From Thermohalobaculum sp951813525 (GTDB lineage Bacteria > Pseudomonadota > Alphaproteobacteria > Rhodobacterales > Rhodobacteraceae), in NCBI GenBank assembly GCA_951813525.2, contig CATOTJ020000002.1, positions 2,480,001 through 2,544,000 of the forward strand: DNA of 64,000 bases, in the 5' to 3' direction. The translations under genes and the position numbers were made by a program. Within the stretch, counting starts at the first letter, position 1. Each line of letters opens with the position of its first letter. The notes below the pieces were generated by a model. That model did not search any database and was not told the origin of the DNA. It saw only the letters and a list, made by a program, of their open reading frames with translations. Below, piece after piece: positions 59,494 to 64,000 of the stretch.

Positions 59494-60885
59494 ATGGAGC
59501 GCCGACTTGCAGCCGTTTTCGCCGCTGACATGGTCGGATTCTCCCGGCTGATGGAGGGCGACGAAGACGGCGTCCTTTCGCGCCAGAAGACGCACCGGAA
59601 AGAACTGATCGACCCAAAGATCGACCAGTTCCGCGGCCGCATCGTCAAGACCACCGGCGATGGAATGCTGGCCGAGTTCGGCTCGGCCCAGGACGCTGTC
59701 AAATGCGCGATCGAGATCCAGGACGGGATGGATCAGCGTGAAAGCAATCAGGATGAAGACACCCGGATCCGATATCGCGTCGGGATCAATCTGGGCGACG
59801 TGGTCTTCGATGACAACGATATCTTCGGCGACGGCGTCAACGTCGCGGCCCGGCTCGAGGGGCTGGCCGAACCCGGCGGGGTCTGCATCTCCGATATCGT
59901 TCACCAGACCGTGCTCGAGCGGCTGAACCAGCCCTTCCGCGATATGGGCAGCCAGCGCGTCAAGAACATCTCGCGCCCGATCCGGGTGTGGCAGTGGACA
60001 CCCGACGCACCCCCCGAACGCGCAACGCCCGAGATTGCGCTGAAACAACGGGTGCAGTTCTGCAACTCCGCCGACGGCACACAGATCGCCTGGGCCAGCG
60101 TCGGCGAGGGATATCCCGTCCTCAAGGCCCCGAACTATCTCAATCACATCGAATATGAATGGGGCGCCCCGTTCTGGGGACCGTTCCTCTCCGAATTCGC
60201 CAGCCAGAACCGGCTGATCCGCTTCGACCAGCGCGGCAACGGCCTGTCGGACTGGGATGTCGAGACCATCGCGACCGACAAGATGACCGAGGATATGGAG
60301 GCCGTCGTCGCCGCCTCAGGGCTCGACAAATTCGCTTTGTTCGGCATCAGCCAGGGCGCAGGCTTTTCCGTCGAATATGCCGCAAAACACCCGGACCGCG
60401 TCTCCTGTCTGATCCTTTTCGGGGCGTCCATGCGTGGGCGGATGCGGCGCGGCAACACAGAGGACGAGACCTTCTACAACACGTCGCGCCTCATGATGCG
60501 CGAAGGCTGGGGATCACCCAATCCGGTCTACCGGAACTTCTTTACCTCCAGCTTCCTGCCCGACGCCTCGCAGGACGTGCAGGACAGTTTCGACGAACTG
60601 CAACGGCTCAGTTGCTCGGTCGAAAATGCGATGCGCATTTGGGAGATGAACAACACCACCGAATTCTCCGACCTGGCGCGCCAGATCAACGTGCCGACGC
60701 TGGTGCTGCACATCAAAGGCGACCGGGTCGTGCCGCTGCGCGAGGGCCAACTGACCGCCCGTCTGATCCCCGGCGCACAATTCGTCGAACTTCCCGGCAA
60801 CAACCATGTCGCCATCGAAGGCCAGCCCTGTTTCGGGATGTTTTTCGAGGAGGTTCGCGCCTTTCTTGCGGAACATACCGGCTGA
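59494..60885 (+). CDS. Fused class III nucleotidyl cyclase and alpha/beta hydrolase
   Basis: 463 residues from the ATG at 59494. Residues 1-170 are a class III adenylate/guanylate cyclase domain with both metal aspartates (AADMVGFS, Asp12; TTGDGML, Asp56), Lys52 and the transition-state pair Asn116 and Arg120 (GDGVNVAARLE). Residues 185-463 are an alpha/beta hydrolase with nucleophile Ser286 (GISQG), Asp410 (KGDRVVP) and His438 (GNNHVAIEG). Both active sites look complete. There is no membrane segment. A cytoplasmic enzyme in which an ester or other ligand controls cyclic nucleotide synthesis is imaginable. It follows the CoA cluster after a 106-base gap and may be its sensor. Confidence 0.88.
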   Translation: MERRLAAVFAADMVGFSRLMEGDEDGVLSRQKTHRKELIDPKIDQFRGRIVKTTGDGMLAEFGSAQDAVKCAIEIQDGMDQRESNQDEDTRIRYRVGINLGDVVFDDNDIFGDGVNVAARLEGLAEPGGVCISDIVHQTVLERLNQPFRDMGSQRVKNISRPIRVWQWTPDAPPERATPEIALKQRVQFCNSADGTQIAWASVGEGYPVLKAPNYLNHIEYEWGAPFWGPFLSEFASQNRLIRFDQRGNGLSDWDVETIATDKMTEDMEAVVAASGLDKFALFGISQGAGFSVEYAAKHPDRVSCLILFGASMRGRMRRGNTEDETFYNTSRLMMREGWGSPNPVYRNFFTSSFLPDASQDVQDSFDELQRLSCSVENAMRIWEMNNTTEFSDLARQINVPTLVLHIKGDRVVPLREGQLTARLIPGAQFVELPGNNHVAIEGQPCFGMFFEEVRAFLAEHTG

Positions 60886-61022
60886 GACCGCCCGAGTTCG
60901 CCCGCCCAAAATCGGCCTGACCAACCCGTGGACAGGTGCCGCCCCGCCCCGTCCGTGTTAAACGCTGACCAGAAACCGGGGCCTGCTGCACGCCCGCACC
61001 CCGCCACGAAAAGGAGACATAA

Positions 61023-61481
61023 ATGACCGAAATCCTCGAAGGCGGTTGCCTGTGCGGCCAGGTCCGCTACCGGGCCGAGGCCGAAGAAACCCTGCACTAT
61101 CTCTGTCATTGCACCCATTGCCAGCGCTGGGGCGGCGGCGGATACCACTCGGCCATCGTGGTCGCAGCAGATGACCTGACCGTCACGGGCAAGCCCAGCG
61201 TTTTTACCCGTCCGGCCGATAGCGGGCGCACGATTGCCCGCTATTTCTGCGGCGATTGCGGCGGGCACCTCTACACCTCGCCCTGGCCGGAAGCGACCCG
61301 GTTCTCGATCAAGGCCGGCACCCTGGACGACCCCGGCCTCTATAAACCGGCCCACGAAATCTGGTGCCAAAGCAAAGCCGATTGGGTGGATCTGGGCGAA
61401 CTGGAAAGCTTCGACCAAGGCTTCACCCGCCCCGTCGCCATCGGCACAGCCGCCGTCGACCCCAACCAGGACAAATTTTAA
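61023..61481 (+). CDS. GFA family (CENP-V/GFA) zinc protein
   Basis: 152 residues from the ATG at 61023, with AAAGGAGACAT upstream. Zinc-binding cysteines in family order: GGCLCGQVRY, YLCHCTHCQRWGG, and FCGDCGGHLYT. The family name comes from a glutathione-dependent formaldehyde-activating enzyme, but most members have unknown substrates and several act on glutathione adducts. It ends the co-directional series; a 137-base gap separates it from the cyclase gene, so membership in the same transcript is uncertain. Confidence 0.9.
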   Translation: MTEILEGGCLCGQVRYRAEAEETLHYLCHCTHCQRWGGGGYHSAIVVAADDLTVTGKPSVFTRPADSGRTIARYFCGDCGGHLYTSPWPEATRFSIKAGTLDDPGLYKPAHEIWCQSKADWVDLGELESFDQGFTRPVAIGTAAVDPNQDKF

Positions 61482-61736
61482 TCGCGCCGCGGGATCGACA
61501 TCTGCCGACGGCGCCGCCTCCCGAAGCCGGACAGACCAAATCACTCGCGAGCAGGGCGCACGGCGAAGACCCCAAAGACACCCGGCGTGAAGTTCCCACG
61601 GATCACGGCGGCGCCCCCCTGGGACAATCCGCGCCTCACGGGCAGGTCAGGTCAGGTTGGACCAGATCTCGGATCCAGAAATTGGCGCGAACGGTGAGTG
61701 GCGCCGCAAGGAGGCCTACTTCAGATTGCAGCGAAC

Positions 61737-63270
61737 GTCGGCAATGAGCCGATTTTGTTGAAGAAGTCGTTTTTCGAGAGGCTCCTGGCCTAGGCTGATG
61801 ACGCTCGCCGCGCCGCTCAGGCCGGGTTCGGCACGAGTTTCGCGAGCTTCCTGAGGTTTTGCGCTGTTGCTGCCATCAGGAATTCGTCGCGGGCGCCGGA
61901 TGGTCCTCTGAGCCGGAGACGGTCGAGTTTCAGGATACGTTTGAGGTGAGCGAACAGCATTTCGACTTTCTTCCTGGCGCGCATTGCATCGACATATGCG
62001 TCCGTTTTGGCGATGTCGCGGGCCATGTCTCGCGCGCCTTCGTGAACAGATCGCAGGATTTTCCGCGCATGCTCCTTGGGCGTGCAACACGGCTTGAGTG
62101 GGCATGCGTCGCAGTCGTGTTTGCTGGCGCGGTAACGGCGCTGGCCGTCGTCATCTACTGCATCGCGGGCAATCTTGAAGGGGCGACGGTACTGACGGAG
62201 CCAGTGACCGGCAGGGCAGCGATAGGCGTCCTCGCCGTGGTCGTAGGTAAAATCTGACCGGGAGAAGATCTCGTCTGATCGTCTCGACTTATCGATGACG
62301 GGTATGAATGGCTCTATACCCTGTTCCTCAACCAGCCAGGCGAGCATCTCCGCATTGCCATATCCCGTGTCGCCGACAAGGCGCTCGGGATAGAGGTTGA
62401 ATGTCTGCCGGGTCCGCTCAATCATATCCCGGGCGGCCTTGTTCTCGGCCTGACGGATCGGTGCGGTTGGCTCGACATCCACGATGATCGCGTTGTCGAG
62501 GTCGACGAGATAGTTCGTGGAATAGATGAAGTGCGCCTTGCCGCGATCGGCAGCAGACCAGCGCGCCGCCGGATCGACAGGCGAGATGTATTTGGGCACG
62601 ACGGGTGTCGCTGCACCGAAAGCCGCATCGTCCAGTGTCGCAAGATATTCGGACGTCGCGCGGCCGGCGAATTGCTCTGGCGACCAGTCTTTCGGCGTGA
62701 TCCCGTCTTCCCGGTTCGCATCAGCCTTGATCAGGGATGCGTCGACACCGAACGCTTCTCCGCCAACAAGACCTTCGCGGATGCATCGAGAAAGAACATC
62801 CTCGAACAGGAACCTGAACAGATCACTGTCGCGGAAACGGCCATGCCGGTTCTTCGAGAACGTGGAATGGTCCGGCACCGGATCGTTCAGATCCAGCCTA
62901 CAAAACCAGCGATAGGCGAGGTTCAGATGCACCTCTTCGCAAAGTCGTCGCTCTGAGCGAATGCCGTGAGTGTAGCCGATAATCAACATCCTGATCATCA
63001 GTTCGGGATCGATAGATGGGCGACCAATCCGGCTATAAAACGGCTCGAGCCGACGCCGGACGCTCGAAAGATCGACGAACCGATCAATGCTCCGAAGCAA
63101 GTGATCCGCGGGCACGTGGATCTCCAGGTTGAACTCGTAGAACAGGCTGTTCTGCAGCACTTGCCGATCGCCCATCATCGCAGAAAACCTCCGTCACCAC
63201 AGAGATCTTGAATCAGTGCTGGACCGTTCTTTCAACCCGGCTTTTTCAACAAAATCGGCCCTGAGCCGAC
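61737..63270 (-). mobile_element. IS1182-family insertion sequence
   Basis: Imperfect terminal inverted repeats bound the element: GTCGGC-AATGA-GCCGATTTTGTTGAA on the left (from 61737) and, read inward from the right (from 63270), GTCGGC-TCAGG-GCCGATTTTGTTGAA. The outer two bases may extend the repeat by AC/AG. Length is about 1,534 bp, and it holds one intact transposase gene. A clear target duplication could not be found, so exact ends are uncertain by a few bases. Confidence 0.85.
61817..63178 (-). CDS. IS1182-family transposase
   Basis: 453 residues. The N-terminal part (LHVPADHLLRSIDRFVDLSSVRRRLEPFYSRIGRPSIDPELMIRMLIIGY-like) is the DUF772 domain of IS1182/IS4-group transposases. The DDE part has Asp in FGVDASLIKADAN, Asp in LVGDTGYGNAEML and Glu in RKKVEMLFAHLKR. 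A cysteine-rich insert (DCDACPLKPCCTPKEHARKI) lies between the second Asp and the Glu, as is common in this family. No stop or frameshift interrupts it, so it may be functional. Confidence 0.95.
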   Translation of the reverse strand: MMGDRQVLQNSLFYEFNLEIHVPADHLLRSIDRFVDLSSVRRRLEPFYSRIGRPSIDPELMIRMLIIGYTHGIRSERRLCEEVHLNLAYRWFCRLDLNDPVPDHSTFSKNRHGRFRDSDLFRFLFEDVLSRCIREGLVGGEAFGVDASLIKADANREDGITPKDWSPEQFAGRATSEYLATLDDAAFGAATPVVPKYISPVDPAARWSAADRGKAHFIYSTNYLVDLDNAIIVDVEPTAPIRQAENKAARDMIERTRQTFNLYPERLVGDTGYGNAEMLAWLVEEQGIEPFIPVIDKSRRSDEIFSRSDFTYDHGEDAYRCPAGHWLRQYRRPFKIARDAVDDDGQRRYRASKHDCDACPLKPCCTPKEHARKILRSVHEGARDMARDIAKTDAYVDAMRARKKVEMLFAHLKRILKLDRLRLRGPSGARDEFLMAATAQNLRKLAKLVPNPA

Positions 63271-63412
63271 CTCCACGAACTGGTTGAAATGCTGCGGCGC
63301 AGCCCGTTGAACCAGCCATTCGCGGCAAATGCAAAATCTGAAGGGTGGCGAGTTCGCGCTGCGGCGACATCTTGGAATTGCCGCGCGGTTCACTGTGTGC
63401 CAGCGTCCTGTC

Positions 63413-64000
63413 ATGATCGAGTTCCGCACCCTCGCCACGGACCATCCCGACCTCGCACATTCACCGCTGCTGAGGGGCGCTCTACTGACCATGCGATATG
63501 TGCAAGAGCACGGATCGATCGGCTTGACCAAAACCAAGGCCTTCAAGCGCTTCTTTGTGCACTGGGCTGTTGAGCATTTTGATTGGCCGGGGATGAGCGC
63601 CGCTGAGATGTTTCGCTACAACAAGGTAGTCAACGAGTACGAGTTCCCCCCACTCGAGGTTCTCCATTTTCTGCTGATATCGCTGCGCCTGGGACGGCAC
63701 TTCAAGGGTGAGTTTAGGCTGACCAAGCAAGGCGCAGATCTGTCGCAAGACCCAAGCCGACTGTTTGCCGAACTGATCCCGTACTTTTTGTTTCAGATCG
63801 ACCACGCGTCTTATGGGCGCTTTGACGACCGTCCCTTCGGAAAATGGGACGTTTGGATGAACGTGATTAACGCAGAGGCCGATCACGGCACGACCGAGGC
63901 AGCCTTGTTTGAAACCTTCTACGGTGAGCCTGAAGATTGGCACACTGCGGGATGGCGAGAGATGGCCGCGTTCTCGTCTTGCGTGCTGCGACCGCTCAAA
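63413..64000 (+). CDS. Unrecognised protein, 5' part (runs off the window)
   Basis: An open frame from the ATG at 63413 (MIEFRTLATDHPDLAHSPLLRGALLTMRY) to the window end without a stop: at least 196 residues. The sequence is rich in aromatic and charged residues (FKRFFVHWAVEHFDWPGMSAAEMFRYNKVVNEYEFPPLEVLHFLLISLRLGRHF; GRFDDRPFGKWDVWMNVINAEADHG) with no signal peptide or membrane helix. It is probably cytoplasmic and possibly helical. No family is recognised. GC content is lower than in the catabolic cluster. It starts about 140 bases beyond the IS1182 element and may belong to an acquired region continuing to the right. Confidence 0.65.
   Translation, partial: MIEFRTLATDHPDLAHSPLLRGALLTMRYVQEHGSIGLTKTKAFKRFFVHWAVEHFDWPGMSAAEMFRYNKVVNEYEFPPLEVLHFLLISLRLGRHFKGEFRLTKQGADLSQDPSRLFAELIPYFLFQIDHASYGRFDDRPFGKWDVWMNVINAEADHGTTEAALFETFYGEPEDWHTAGWREMAAFSSCVLRPLK

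Overview
The window looks like a chromosomal segment of a high-GC alphaproteobacterium, most probably a Rhodobacteraceae (Roseobacter-type) bacterium. The evidence is the overall gene repertoire: a YcjX/DUF697 pair, a YbjN-UbiK neighbourhood, a phasin with TGC-rich operators, ctaD followed by a DUF2244 gene, glxBCD homologues, Hint-domain proteins, many short GC-rich intergenic palindromes, and tRNA-Glu genes with a G1-U72 acceptor end. No rRNA, CRISPR array, prophage or replication origin is visible.

Positions 1-23,600 are mostly housekeeping and envelope genes. In order they are a LysM protein (cut by the window edge), a BMP-family binding protein, xanthine phosphoribosyltransferase, a haemolysin III-type membrane protein, a degenerate histidine-kinase-like protein, a Crp/Fnr regulator, clpA and clpS, a phasin, a D,D-carboxypeptidase, a cysteine-less caspase-fold protein, the YcjF/YcjX-like pair, ybjN, ubiK, an EF-G-like protein with an abnormal GTPase domain, an L,D-transpeptidase, ctaD and a DUF2244 protein. 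Two genes here appear damaged. ybjN is split at its tenth codon by a complete IS630-family element, and the caspase-fold gene has a stop at codon 3 directly after a strong ribosome binding site.

Positions 23,700-32,530 appear to form one regulon. A five-gene branched-chain-type ABC transporter and a three-gene glutamate-synthase-like enzyme (glxBCD/mgsABC type) flank a GntR regulator. Near-identical palindromes (GGATACTG..ATACAGTA) lie upstream of both transcription units. No glutamine-synthetase-like partner is present, so the substrate is open.

Positions 32,600-44,500 are accessory. They hold an acetoacetate-decarboxylase-like protein, tRNA-Glu(CTC) with a mismatched acceptor pair, CreD, a CorC/HlyC-type protein, a Hint-domain protein, an AT-rich secreted orphan gene, an exported cysteine hydrolase with a divergent AraC regulator, a membrane-type dipeptidase and tRNA-Glu(TTC).

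Positions 44,500-61,500 hold a catabolic locus of about 17 kb. A divergent NDP-forming acyl-CoA ligase faces a long co-directional series: TRAP transporter DctPQM, AMP-forming acyl-CoA ligase, 3-hydroxyacyl-CoA dehydrogenase, enoyl-CoA hydratase, a tandem pair of acyl-CoA dehydrogenases that looks heteromeric, a glyoxalase-fold protein, an ACAD10/11-like dehydrogenase, an SDR, a fused class III nucleotidyl cyclase-alpha/beta hydrolase, and a GFA-type zinc protein. This suggests uptake, CoA activation and beta-oxidation of an unidentified carboxylic acid. It is the best candidate here for an undescribed pathway. Two of its enzymes carry in-frame 15-bp tandem repeats.

The right end has an intact IS1182-family element and the start of an unrecognised gene that runs out of the window.
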